Assembly (NCBI GenBank): GCA_034521575.1
Contig: JAXHMJ010000002.1
Coordinates: 466,706-530,705, forward strand
Length of the DNA stretch: 64,000 nucleotides
Direction: 5' to 3'
Origin: a candidate division KSB1 bacterium
Lineage (GTDB): Bacteria > Zhuqueibacterota > Zhuqueibacteria > Residuimicrobiales > Krinioviventaceae
Positions 27,467 to 36,772 of this stretch are shown here, piece after piece. Both the position numbers and the translations under genes were made by a program. A model generated the notes under the pieces. The model saw nothing but the letters and a program-made list of their open reading frames with translations. It ran no database searches and was not told the DNA's origin. Positions within the stretch are counted from its first letter, which is position 1; every line of letters begins with the position of its first letter.

Positions 27467-29446
27467 CTATTGTTCCTTTTTACATCCCCGGAAAAATATA
27501 CTCTCTACCGATTCCTGCACATACCGGTCTATTTGCTTCTGCACTTTAGATATTATAGATTTGGGCATCGCATTGCGTTTTATCGAGTCATCGGTCATCT
27601 CTTTGAGCCCCTGAATCAACGCATCCACATCTCGATGCGTGTTCTCCAGCCCCAAACTCACGCGCACCACGCCGGGCAGCCGCAATTTGGGAAACAGGAG
27701 CTGTATGACGCGCTGGAGACCTTCAAAAAACGGCGGCACACCCACCATATGTTTGACCAGAATATGCGCGCAGTGACAGCCGTAGCGCACACCGATTCCG
27801 CCCCTGATGGCCAGTTGTTTGGCCGCCTGATTGGGGATTTTGCCCTTGACGTCGAATACGATCACGCCGATTTTATGCGCAAATTCGGGAGAATCCGGGT
27901 TCGTGATGCCGTAAAGCTTAATGCCGGCGAGCTTTGACAATTCCCGATAGGCGTACCGGGTCAGAGAACGCTCCTCCTCCTGAATCACAGGCATGCCGAT
28001 GCGCTGCAGCAGATTCAATGCTTTGCCGAGCGCGGCAATGCCGCCGATATTTTCCTCGCCGGAGGCTTTTATCAACTCGAATTGTTCAGAACTGAATTTC
28101 AACAGTCCCTTTTGCACCGCCAGCACACCGCAGCCGAACGGCGCGTACACTTTGTGCGCGGAAAACACCAGATAGTCGATGTTGACAGCGGACATGTTGA
28201 TTTGCCGGTGCGCGGTCAGCTGTGCGGCGTCCACCAGAAGCTGTGCACCGTATTGATGCACAATGCGGCTGATTTCAGCAAGGTCATTGCAAGTCCCGAG
28301 CACATTCGATGCGCCGTTGACCGCCACCAGTCTGATGCGTTTGCAGCCGTGCACGCCGTCCCGGTTATAGGCCTTTAACAGATTCTCCAACTCTCCCAGA
28401 TCCATGAATCCGGTTTTGTCAACGGAAAGGCGCAGCAGCGTGTGTCCCGGTAGCGCACGCCATGGCAATTCATTGGACGAGTGTTCGAGCAGGGTGTTGA
28501 CAATGACCGGCTCACTCTCGTTAGTTTTGTCCGGAGTGAGGTTTTCTGCAACTGTATTGACGGCTTCAGTGGTATTGGATGTAAAGATGATGTCATATTC
28601 CGCTGGCGGCGCATTCAGGAACCCGGCGCAGATGGATTTGACCTCCTGAATGATCTTTTGTTGTATATCGGGCGGCTGCCGCCAGAACCGGCAAAACGCA
28701 TCCCATATCGGTTCGAATGTCGGGGTGCTGGCGCTGTTGTCCAGATTGATAAAGGGCTGGTCGCCGTTCAGCGTTGGAACCCGGCTGTCCCGGCCGATGA
28801 GCGTGTCTCCGAGTTTGCGCAGCAGTTCACGTTGCGTATATCCCGCCAGTTCATCCCGGTACAGAATTTCTTTGACATCTGCCGACCTGTTCTCTGATCT
28901 CTGGAACGCATCATTCCCGAATTGTCGCTTTAAAAGCAGGGCTTTGGCAAAGGCAATCACATTGATGATGGCCGGGGTGCCGGCTTCGTATTTATCCGGT
29001 GCCTCCGCCCAGATCACCCAGTCGCGCGACATCAGCTTGGCGGTGCCGCCGCCGCTCTCCACCGGCGGGCCTTTGGGAAGCGCGGATTTGCGTACTGCCA
29101 GAGCCCGTACACCCAGGGATAATCCGTGATCGCGGCTGGACAGAGTATGCTGTACCGCTGCCCCCAGTTGTTTCTTGAGCAGAACGGCGCGCCGCGGACT
29201 GGAAAAGATCACGGTGTACTGACGCTTGTCCAGACCGAGTTCGTTCAGGATGACCTCGCGCGCCTGTTCATACAGATGCGTGGTCAACATGGAATGCTGT
29301 CCGCTACCGCGATGCACATTGGAATAGGTCTGCAGTGCAGTGTATATGCTTTGCTCAAGTTGTAAAAGAGCGGGCGACAGGGATTCCGATCGTAATTGGT
29401 CTGCTGTGTTCTGATGCGTTGAAGATTCAGGTACGAATTTGTCCAT
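27467..29446 (-). CDS. Aminotransferase class V (cysteine-desulfurase-like) with extra N-terminal region
   Basis: The 659-aa protein has a complete PLP-dependent fold-type-I domain in its last ~430 residues: INLDNSASTPTF, substrate loop NTLLEHSSNELPWR, aspartate in LLVDAAQLTAHR and the PLP lysine in FSAHKVYAPFGCGVL. The first ~210 residues resemble a fragment of the same fold (NVHRGSGQHSMLTTHLYEQAREV, then YTVIFSSPRRAVLLKK), which is unusual. It may act on a cysteine-like or small amino substrate. No Fe-S scaffold gene is nearby. It is transcribed toward the ABC-2 remnants. Confidence 0.85.
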   Translation of the reverse strand: MDKFVPESSTHQNTADQLRSESLSPALLQLEQSIYTALQTYSNVHRGSGQHSMLTTHLYEQAREVILNELGLDKRQYTVIFSSPRRAVLLKKQLGAAVQHTLSSRDHGLSLGVRALAVRKSALPKGPPVESGGGTAKLMSRDWVIWAEAPDKYEAGTPAIINVIAFAKALLLKRQFGNDAFQRSENRSADVKEILYRDELAGYTQRELLRKLGDTLIGRDSRVPTLNGDQPFINLDNSASTPTFEPIWDAFCRFWRQPPDIQQKIIQEVKSICAGFLNAPPAEYDIIFTSNTTEAVNTVAENLTPDKTNESEPVIVNTLLEHSSNELPWRALPGHTLLRLSVDKTGFMDLGELENLLKAYNRDGVHGCKRIRLVAVNGASNVLGTCNDLAEISRIVHQYGAQLLVDAAQLTAHRQINMSAVNIDYLVFSAHKVYAPFGCGVLAVQKGLLKFSSEQFELIKASGEENIGGIAALGKALNLLQRIGMPVIQEEERSLTRYAYRELSKLAGIKLYGITNPDSPEFAHKIGVIVFDVKGKIPNQAAKQLAIRGGIGVRYGCHCAHILVKHMVGVPPFFEGLQRVIQLLFPKLRLPGVVRVSLGLENTHRDVDALIQGLKEMTDDSIKRNAMPKSIISKVQKQIDRYVQESVESIFFRGCKKEQ

Positions 29447-29906
29447 GCGAAAATCCTGGTGTTTGATATTGTGAAGGATTTATAGAAAATCTGATTAATA
29501 GTGTATGCAGCATTTACCCGGAATGTACAAATAAGAATGATATTCAACAATTAAAACGCAGGTTGCATGGGTTTGTTACAATTTAATATTCAAGTTGTAA
29601 ATGCGCTTCGTCATACGGGACAAGGAGGCGACGGGACGGTTTTTCTGTCAATCAGGTCTATGTGATATCAATCGAATCCTTTTTCGTAACAAAGTTTTTT
29701 ACCACGACTCATGAAGGTAACAGAATGCAGCAGGGCAGTACCCAGGTGGACTTTATAATCCATCGGTTAAATGGGTTTCATATCCAAGTTCCTCCTGATC
29801 GACATCTATTTCATGGCCTAGATTTATTTTTTTGGTGTAAAGTGGTTTGGTGAAAAGAAAGATTGGTTTTGATATTTAATCAGTTTTTAGAGAGAAACTC
29901 TTCGAG

Positions 29907-30171
29907 TCAGGGATATTGAGGTAAATTTAAACCTTGGATTTTGCACCATTTGTTCTTGCATTCGGTTTCTCTGCGGTCGCGAACCCAGCGAACGCTGTCT
30001 TCAAATTACTCGCAATCCTGCCATATACCCACAAAATCTTTATTTGACAGGTCTGATTTATCAGATTGAAGCGTCTTTGATTTTTTATAACGTTCCTGCA
30101 AAAAATCAATAAAATCAGCGACTTTTTGCCTGGCGTTTTCAGGTAAAGAATTGAATATAATATTTTTTCAT
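29907..30171 (-). pseudogene. Antitoxin remnant (DUF2281/VapB-like)
   Basis: The minus strand encodes SLPENARQKVADFIDFLQER, SNKDFVGIWQDCE, a TAA, and then FEDSVRWVRDRRETE, a layout common in small antitoxins paired with PIN toxins. The ATG (30169-30171) is one base out of frame because of a six-A run. No toxin gene follows. Frameshift and stop together indicate decay. Confidence 0.6.
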
Positions 30172-30330
30172 TGACGTGTAAAAAGTCTTTATGCGGATTA
30201 AAATACTATCCGTGTCTGAACAATTTATCCTTTGCAAATGATTGTTTTCGATTTTAAAGAGGGGGCGGAAGACAGGCAATCGAGCGGCCGGCCTGCGTTA
30301 TTCAGCAGGACGATTAAGAGTAATCTTTGG

Positions 30331-30768
30331 TTATTTATTTTCTCTAATTGAGGGCAATTTTATCTCCCCAGTGACAAGTTGAGACAGTTTTTTCTCTATT
30401 TCTGAAATGAATTTGATCGCATTCTTGATTTGGGATTCCGATTCCTCACTGCTTGGATTATAAAAATCCTCATAATCGTTTTCCTGTCTCGTGTCAAAGG
30501 CTTTATGAGCAATTTTGCTGAATTCTTTGTCAAATATTTTGGTTTTAACAAAGTAACGGTCAAAATATGACAAGATGCCACTGTGCTTGGAACTGTCTAA
30601 TTCAACCAGGGCCAATAGACCTCTGACGGCGTTGAATATGGCATAATATGATCTGTTGATGCTGCCATCATACTTTTTGTTTTTATGGAGCAATTTAGCC
30701 TGGGAAAACAAATCTTTGGCTTTATCAATCCTGTAACTTGCCAAATCAATGTTGGGCTGGTTGATCAT
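30331..30768 (-). CDS. HEPN-domain protein (toxin of HEPN/MNT pair)
   Basis: The 145-aa all-helical protein shows the HEPN signature INRSYYAIFNAVRGLL. Further on, KHSGILSYFDRYFV is typical of the family. HEPN partners of minimal nucleotidyltransferases can act as RNases that are silenced by the partner, for instance by AMPylation. It follows the nucleotidyltransferase gene with a 4-base ATGA overlap. Confidence 0.87.
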   Translation of the reverse strand: MINQPNIDLASYRIDKAKDLFSQAKLLHKNKKYDGSINRSYYAIFNAVRGLLALVELDSSKHSGILSYFDRYFVKTKIFDKEFSKIAHKAFDTRQENDYEDFYNPSSEESESQIKNAIKFISEIEKKLSQLVTGEIKLPSIRENK

Positions 30769-31088
30769 AATTCTTTCCCATACTTTTGAATTTCTTTATA
30801 AAAGTATGTATTGTATTTTTTGTTTTTATCCCATGTTTCATGATCCTTGAGTATCGGCGAGATGATTACACCTTGATTCAACGAATAATCTGAGGACAAG
30901 CTGCTGATTTTATCACGAATCTCCGGATTGAGTGATTTGACGATGATAAGAATATCAATATCTGAATGTGATGTATATGTGTTTTTTGAGTAAGAACCAA
31001 ACAAGTATTCGGCAAGCAGGTTGTCCTTTAAAATGGCCTGTGTGTCTTTTTTAAAATGTCTTATGATATGTTGTATTTGTTTTGTCAT
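30765..31088 (-). CDS. Minimal nucleotidyltransferase (MNT, antitoxin of HEPN/MNT pair)
   Basis: The 107-aa protein has the nucleotidyltransferase motif GSYSKNTYTSHSDIDILIIVK with the catalytic aspartate pair in SDIDI. The length is typical for the MNT antitoxins paired with HEPN toxins. The gene comes first in the two-gene operon. Confidence 0.88.
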   Translation of the reverse strand: MTKQIQHIIRHFKKDTQAILKDNLLAEYLFGSYSKNTYTSHSDIDILIIVKSLNPEIRDKISSLSSDYSLNQGVIISPILKDHETWDKNKKYNTYFYKEIQKYGKEL

Positions 31089-31645
31089 TTTATGTGCTCA
31101 ATAAAATAGTTGTAAGGCATTAAATAACATTCCAGTCATATTTGCCAAACAAGTAGTAAATCCAGATAATTTTTGTATCTATCAAAAAATCCATTTTGAT
31201 TGATTGGCAGTCAATTTACCTATAAAATATAGTCAGCTTGATTTTTTTTCTGATCCAGTCCTTTTGCTCGTTCAATTAGGGATAATAATTCTTTGAGTAT
31301 CATTTTATATGAATATCCCATATAGATGTCCCCGCTAATAAATAAAAATTATTCAGATTATTTTTATGTGGTTGAGATATTGCACTTCTAATTTAGCATT
31401 TTTTATTTGATATGCAAACAATATTGAATGAATTGTGCTAATTTTGTTTAATCAATTAGGAAAAACTATGTAAAGTTTGGCTGAATCGATGAGGAAAATA
31501 ACTCCAGAAATAATTTGGAAATTACATCGATTCTTGTTTATCCTGCGATCATTCCTATCTGTCCGGAATGCAGCAACCGAATCAACTGTTTAACCAGTCA
31601 AAACACTGTTTATCAATCCCAATACTTTTTCATGTCGAGGATCAC
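31089..31645. other. Intergenic region, no gene seen
   Basis: AT-rich spacer between divergent operons. One short minus-strand frame (31220-31303, 27 codons) was noticed but has no support. The promoter of the ABC exporter operon should lie in the right part. Confidence 0.5.
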
Positions 31646-32335
31646 ATGCTATTACATATTGAAAATTTGGTCAAAACCTTTGCGACTCCGGCCAACAATG
31701 AGCCCCTGACGGTCCTGAACGGCCTGAACCTGTCTGTCAATGCCGGTGCGGCGCTGGCGGTGGTGGGACCGTCCGGGTCCGGCAAGAGCACGCTGCTGAA
31801 TCTGATCGGCGGACTGGATCAGCCGGACAGCGGCGAAATCCGGTTCAACGGAGAACATATTGCCGACTATGACGAAGCGCGGCGCGCCCGCTGGCGCAAT
31901 GAACAGATCGGCTTTGTGTTTCAGGAACATCATCTGCTGCCGCACTCTGACGGTGCTGGAAATGTGCTCATGCCCACCCTGGCGTTCCGGAAAACGAGTC
32001 CGGACGACGCGCAGGAACGCGCCGGGAATTTGCTGGAATCTGTCGGACTTGCTGAGCGACAGGACCATCATCCCGCGCAACTGTCCGGGGGTGAAAAACA
32101 ACGCACCGCTCTGGTGCGGGCGTTGATCAATCGTCCCCGGCTGCTGCTGGCGGATGAACCCACGGGGTCTCTGGATCAGGATACGGCGGCGGCGCTGGCG
32201 GATCTGCTGGTGCAGCTGAATGAACAGGAGGGAACCGCGCTGATCATGGTCACGCATTCACTGGACCTGGCGCGACGGATGAACACGGTTTACCGCCTGA
32301 CCGAGGGTCGTTTGCAGGAGGGGGCATCGGTATGA
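31646..32335 (+). CDS. LolD/MacB-type ABC transporter ATP-binding protein
   Basis: Starting at the ATG at 31646 (GAGG nine bases upstream) the protein is 229 aa. Motifs are Walker A GPSGSGKST, Q-loop FVFQEHHLLPH, signature LSGGEKQRTALVRAL, Walker B LLLADEPTGSLD and H-loop MVTHS. It overlaps the large permease gene by 4 bases, so the two form one exporter. The 31568 start would add residues without family similarity. Confidence 0.92.
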   Translation: MLLHIENLVKTFATPANNEPLTVLNGLNLSVNAGAALAVVGPSGSGKSTLLNLIGGLDQPDSGEIRFNGEHIADYDEARRARWRNEQIGFVFQEHHLLPHSDGAGNVLMPTLAFRKTSPDDAQERAGNLLESVGLAERQDHHPAQLSGGEKQRTALVRALINRPRLLLADEPTGSLDQDTAAALADLLVQLNEQEGTALIMVTHSLDLARRMNTVYRLTEGRLQEGASV

Positions 32336-35300
32336 AGCGTTCCGATGTTGTGAAAAAATCCCTGACCCGGTTCCCGCGACGGCATGTGAACGTGATACTC
32401 GGCACGGCGGTCGCGACCGCCATTCTCGTGGGTGCTCTGGTGATCGGCGATTCGGTGCGCGGCAGTTTAAAGAGCATTGCGCTGATGAATCTGGGTCAAA
32501 CACACGTCGCCATGGAGAGTGGCGACCGCTATTTTACAGAAAGCCTGGCGCAGGACATGAGCGCCGATCTGGGTGTAACAGTGGCGCCGGTGCTGAATCT
32601 GCAGGCGATGGCCGTGTTTCAGGGCGGCGATCAGCGCGCCAATCAGGTTCAGGCGCTGGGCGTAGATTCAACCTTTTGGTCTCTTGCACCTGAACCGGTC
32701 ACGCCTGAATCGAGTGAGGGTGTGATGATCAATTCGCATCTGGCGCAAACACTCGGCTGCGGCGCCGGCGACGAGCTGTTGATCCGCCTGGACCGTCCCG
32801 ATGCCATGCCGCTGGATACGCCGTTTGCGCACGCCGATGCTATGACCCTCACCCGCCGGTTTACGGTCGCTGCGGTAATCGATGACCGGCAGTTCGGACG
32901 CTACACCCTGCGCACCACGCAGGTGGCGCCGCTGAATGTGTATCTGCCGCTGGAGCAGCTGGGATATCTCGTTGATTTGCCGGGCCGCGTCAATACGCTG
33001 CTCGCAGGTAATGTTTCAGCTGATTCCGCACAGTCGGTTCTGCAGCGGCATTATACGTTAGAGGATGCGGAATTGTTATTATCGGAACACGACGGCGGCA
33101 CCCGCATCGAGTCCCGGCGCGCGTTCATCGAGTCGACTCTGGCGCAGAACATTAAACAGATGGCTGATACTCCCGATGTACTCTTGACCTATCTGGTCAA
33201 TTCTCTAAATCATAACAACCAATCCACGCCTTATTCCTTTGTCACCGCCGGAACGCCTGCGGGCAACGAGCTAAACCCGGACAAAATCATTGTCAATGAC
33301 TGGCTGGCCGCGGATCTGAATCTGCGCAGCGGTGATGCATTGACACTGCGTTATTATATTCTGGACGCGAATCAGACCCTGCGGGAAAAGCAGCGGGCAT
33401 TTACGGTCGCGCGTATCCTGCCGATGACGCATCCGGTGTGGTCGCCGCGGTTGATGCCGGATTTCCCCGGACTGGATCAGGAAAACTGCCGTGACTGGGA
33501 ATCCGGTTTTCCCATTGATTATGACCGCATCCGCGACAAGGATGAAGCCTACTGGGATGCCTATCGCGGCACACCCAAGGCGATTGTATCCCTAAAGGCG
33601 GGACAGGATATGTGGGCCAACCGGTTCGGGGCAGCCACAGCCATTGATATTGAACCGCAGCCCGCACGTACAGCAGAATTATTAAATCAGCGCCTGCATC
33701 CGCGCGATACCGGACTGCTGTTTCAGCCGGTGCGTGAACGCGCTTTACAGTCGGCACAGCAGTCCACGAATTTTTCCCAGCTGTTCATCGGATTGTCGTT
33801 TTTCATCATTATCGCGGCGCTGATTCTGACGGCGCTGCTGTACGCTCTGAATGCCGAACGGCGCCGACGTGAAATCGGATCGCTGCTGGCCATGGGATTT
33901 ACGGTAAAAGGGGTGCGGCGCCTGCTGTTACAGGAAGGGGCTATTCTTGCAGTAACCGGCGGACTCGTCGGGATACCGCTGGGACTGGCGTATAACGGTC
34001 TGCTGATCCTGGCGGTCAAGACCATCTGGCACGAGATCGTCGGCACCACCAGTCTGCACATGCTGGTCACCTGGCAGTCGCTGCTCACTGGATTTGCCGC
34101 CGGAGTGCTCACGGCCCTCGCTTCGATTCTGATCGTCATCCGCCGGCATGTTAAACAGGAAATCGTACAGCTGCAGCAGGGGACGGCCGCGGGGCCGTGG
34201 AAATCCCGCCGGGACCTGATTATCGGCAGCATCACGGTCATCGCTGCGCTGATTCTGATTTTGACGACAAATCCGGGACAGGACCGCCATGCGGCGGTGA
34301 CGTTTTTTATCTCCGGCGCCTGTCTGCTCATCGGCGGACTGGCCTGGATTTGTGTGGGCATCGCCCGGCTATGGCACGCCACCTCAAAAACGGTAAATCT
34401 GCGCAACGCCGGATTCCGCAACATCGCGCGGCGACCGGGACGCAGTTTGTCGCTGGTCGGACTTTTGGCCATGGGCGTGTTTCTGGTGTTCATGGTCGGC
34501 GCCAACCGCACCAGCACAAAGCAGGACCAGTATGAACGGTCCGCAGGTACCGGCGGATTTGCCCTGTTTATGCAGACGCGGGTACCGATTCTGGAAAACC
34601 TGAATAGCCGGCAAGGCCGGAGTGAATACAATCTCAAATTACCGGATTCCGTCCGTTTTGTGCCGTTCCGGGTGAAAGAGGGGGATGAAGCCAGCTGTTT
34701 GAATCTGAACCGGATCTCCAGACCGCGGATTCTCGGACTGCAGCCGGAGAGACTGGCGCAGCGCGACGCGTTCAGTTTTGTCAGTCGCACAAAAGCCGTG
34801 CCGGAAGATGATCCCTGGACCGCGCTGGATCAGCGGTTCGATGAACACACCATCCCCGGGATCGCGGATCAGACCGTGATCACCTGGAGCCTGCAAATGA
34901 CGGTGGGGGACACGCTAAAATACTTGGATGAGAACGGCGATGATCTGAATATCGTGCTGGCAGCCGGACTGGCGAATTCGGTGTTTCAGGGTAATATTCT
35001 GATTTCGCAGGAGCATTTTGTCCGGCATTTCCCGTCGGTCAGCGGTCACCGGTTGTTTTTAGTGGACGCTCCCCCGGCCAAAGCGGATACGGCCTTGTCC
35101 GAGCTCAGCTGGGCGCTGCAGGATTACGGGGTGGATATCAGTCATACCTCGGAACGGCTGATGCAGTTTGCGCGCGTGCCCAACACCTATCTGTCTATTT
35201 TTATGATTCTGGGCGGACTCGGGTTGCTGCTGGGCAGTATCGGATTTGGTCTGGTGGTGCTGCGCAATCTGGACGTACGCCGCAATGAACTGGGACTGCT

Positions 35301-35565
35301 GCTGACCGTGGGATTTGATCACCGACAGCTGCGTTTGATACTGTTTGCCGAACACGCACCCTTGATGCTCACCGGCATCCTGTTCGGCGCTCTGGCGTCG
35401 CTGCTGGCCGTGTGGCCGGCGATCACCGCACCGGGCGCGGACGTGCCGGTCGTGACCATGCTGGTAATTGTAATCGTCCTCCTGATCAGTGGAGCAGGGT
35501 GGACGCAACTGGCGATCCGCAACGGATTAAAAGGTCGGATGATCGAGGCGCTGCGGAGTGAATAG
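32332..35565 (+). CDS. Large FtsX-like ABC permease (1077 aa)
   Basis: The protein has an N-terminal helix (VILGTAVATAILVGALVIGDSVRG), a long extracytoplasmic region (about residues 45-470), and a first FtsX bundle (LFIGLSFFIIIAALILTALLYALNAERRRREIG, near 480-610). Two more helices follow near 630-680, then a second extracytoplasmic region and a final FtsX bundle (near 960-1070, with LDVRRNELGLLLTVGF). Such fused double-FtsX permeases are typical of DevC/LolE-like or macrolide-type exporters that work on lipoproteins or peptides. Base composition is clearly GC-richer than the flanks. Confidence 0.9.
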   Translation: MKRSDVVKKSLTRFPRRHVNVILGTAVATAILVGALVIGDSVRGSLKSIALMNLGQTHVAMESGDRYFTESLAQDMSADLGVTVAPVLNLQAMAVFQGGDQRANQVQALGVDSTFWSLAPEPVTPESSEGVMINSHLAQTLGCGAGDELLIRLDRPDAMPLDTPFAHADAMTLTRRFTVAAVIDDRQFGRYTLRTTQVAPLNVYLPLEQLGYLVDLPGRVNTLLAGNVSADSAQSVLQRHYTLEDAELLLSEHDGGTRIESRRAFIESTLAQNIKQMADTPDVLLTYLVNSLNHNNQSTPYSFVTAGTPAGNELNPDKIIVNDWLAADLNLRSGDALTLRYYILDANQTLREKQRAFTVARILPMTHPVWSPRLMPDFPGLDQENCRDWESGFPIDYDRIRDKDEAYWDAYRGTPKAIVSLKAGQDMWANRFGAATAIDIEPQPARTAELLNQRLHPRDTGLLFQPVRERALQSAQQSTNFSQLFIGLSFFIIIAALILTALLYALNAERRRREIGSLLAMGFTVKGVRRLLLQEGAILAVTGGLVGIPLGLAYNGLLILAVKTIWHEIVGTTSLHMLVTWQSLLTGFAAGVLTALASILIVIRRHVKQEIVQLQQGTAAGPWKSRRDLIIGSITVIAALILILTTNPGQDRHAAVTFFISGACLLIGGLAWICVGIARLWHATSKTVNLRNAGFRNIARRPGRSLSLVGLLAMGVFLVFMVGANRTSTKQDQYERSAGTGGFALFMQTRVPILENLNSRQGRSEYNLKLPDSVRFVPFRVKEGDEASCLNLNRISRPRILGLQPERLAQRDAFSFVSRTKAVPEDDPWTALDQRFDEHTIPGIADQTVITWSLQMTVGDTLKYLDENGDDLNIVLAAGLANSVFQGNILISQEHFVRHFPSVSGHRLFLVDAPPAKADTALSELSWALQDYGVDISHTSERLMQFARVPNTYLSIFMILGGLGLLLGSIGFGLVVLRNLDVRRNELGLLLTVGFDHRQLRLILFAEHAPLMLTGILFGALASLLAVWPAITAPGADVPVVTMLVIVIVLLISGAGWTQLAIRNGLKGRMIEALRSE

Positions 35566-35726
35566 GTTGGCGTGAAATATCCGTGAGTTTTCACCGGTTA
35601 GCGTCATGGTAATATCTACAAATTCAGTGCACAGCGTCGGACCGTCGCCATTTATCTGCAGGATCGATCCTGTTCGGCAATATCATGGATGTTGGGCACC
35701 ATAAATATTTAACGCAGAGCAGTATT

Positions 35727-35820
35727 TCATAGTACAACTGCTTTTTGTTGTGCTATGAATGCTCTGGGGCAGGTATTGGACGAGGCGTTGAGATTCCCGA
35801 CCGCGCCTTGCAAGACAACA
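35727..35820 (+). repeat. Dispersed repeat, partial copy (D)
   Basis: Begins with the same hairpin as copies at 40634, 40898 and 53620 (GTACAACTGCTTTTTGTTGT with inverted flanks) and shares the following GGGGCAGGT stretch, then diverges. The rest of the 35566-35983 spacer has no gene I can support. Confidence 0.7.
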
Positions 35821-35983
35821 TCACGGATGTTTTACTCGTAAATTTTTTTTGAGGTGAAAGAACTCTACTATTTCACACATTGACGTCAAAAGAAGATGGT
35901 CAGGCATTCAGGAACTGGTCTATGATGGTAGATTGTTGTTTGATCAACAGGTCGTCGATGGTAATATCACAAACATTGCAAAA

Positions 35984-36406
35984 TTATAAAAATGGATCAA
36001 GAATGGTGAGAGAACCCACTGATTGTCCATGCTGCATATCTTCGGAATATAGTATACCACAATTTGCCTGGATTGCTGCGGCAATGATCAAGGAATCATA
36101 GAATGAATATTTCCACCGTTGCATGATGTCAAGTGCATACTGATATAAATCTACACTTGTAAAAACCTGGCACAATGGGGATAAAACGGATTGCAGATAC
36201 CGCTGACAATCTGAAATGGATAATGGCTGCTTGAATTTGTTTGTAGCCACATTTAAAAATTCCTGAATCACCTGGTAACTGATACAACCCTTGCGTTCAA
36301 TGTGCGCATCCTGAATCAACTGGTTTGCAGTGTGTTGCTTGTTTTTGTCGCTTTGATCAAATGCATACACAAAAATGTTCGTATCAATAAAGTATTTAGC
36401 GTTCAT
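35984..36406 (-). CDS. PIN-domain ribonuclease toxin (VapC-like)
   Basis: The 140-aa protein has the PIN acidic residues in YFIDTNIFVYAF, SYQVIQEFLNVA, KYSFYDSLIIAAA and LYSEDMQHGQ. Family members cleave RNA in a magnesium-dependent manner. It overlaps the antitoxin gene by 11 bases, the usual arrangement. Confidence 0.9.
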   Translation of the reverse strand: MNAKYFIDTNIFVYAFDQSDKNKQHTANQLIQDAHIERKGCISYQVIQEFLNVATNKFKQPLSISDCQRYLQSVLSPLCQVFTSVDLYQYALDIMQRWKYSFYDSLIIAAAIQANCGILYSEDMQHGQSVGSLTILDPFL

Positions 36407-36617
36407 TCATCTCATCTCTGCTGAATTTTTTGCCGGGTTTTGCATAGCTTAGCGACTGCATGAGGGACTGGTATTCATTTCTTTTTAAATTTGAATGTAC
36501 ATATTGTAGAAGCCACTGCCGGAATTCATGGTTCAAGGTTGAATGTTCACGCTGAGCTTTCTGTCTGGCTGTTTTTATGAGCTCCTCTTCAGCACTGAGT
36601 GTAATATTTTTCTTCAT
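36396..36617 (-). CDS. VapB/CopG-like antitoxin
   Basis: From the ATG at 36617 (a strong GGAGG lies just upstream) the product is 73 aa: KKNITLSAEEELIKTARQKA forms a ribbon-helix-helix-like DNA-binding N-terminus, and the charged tail binds the toxin. The longer frame starting at 36677 was rejected because the added residues are not family-like and the ribosome site supports the shorter form. Confidence 0.82.
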   Translation of the reverse strand: MKKNITLSAEEELIKTARQKAQREHSTLNHEFRQWLLQYVHSNLKRNEYQSLMQSLSYAKPGKKFSRDEMNER

Positions 36618-36772
36618 AAAACCTCCGCATACATATATAGTGTACACAAAAATAGTGTATATGGCGCAAAAATGCAATAAAAAACTATGATGAAAATGTA
36701 TAGCGGTTTGAAAATCAAAAGCAGGATAAGGCTTTTTAAATCCTACGTGTCAAGTCAATTGTTTTTAATGTT

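Noticed and set aside
31220-31303. 27-codon minus-strand frame upstream of the HEPN/MNT pair
   Set aside because: Too short, no ribosome site and no recognisable relatives.
33723-34790. 355-codon minus-strand frame inside the large ABC permease
   Set aside because: Arg/Ser/Pro-rich antisense shadow in a GC-rich gene whose plus-strand product has clear FtsX features.
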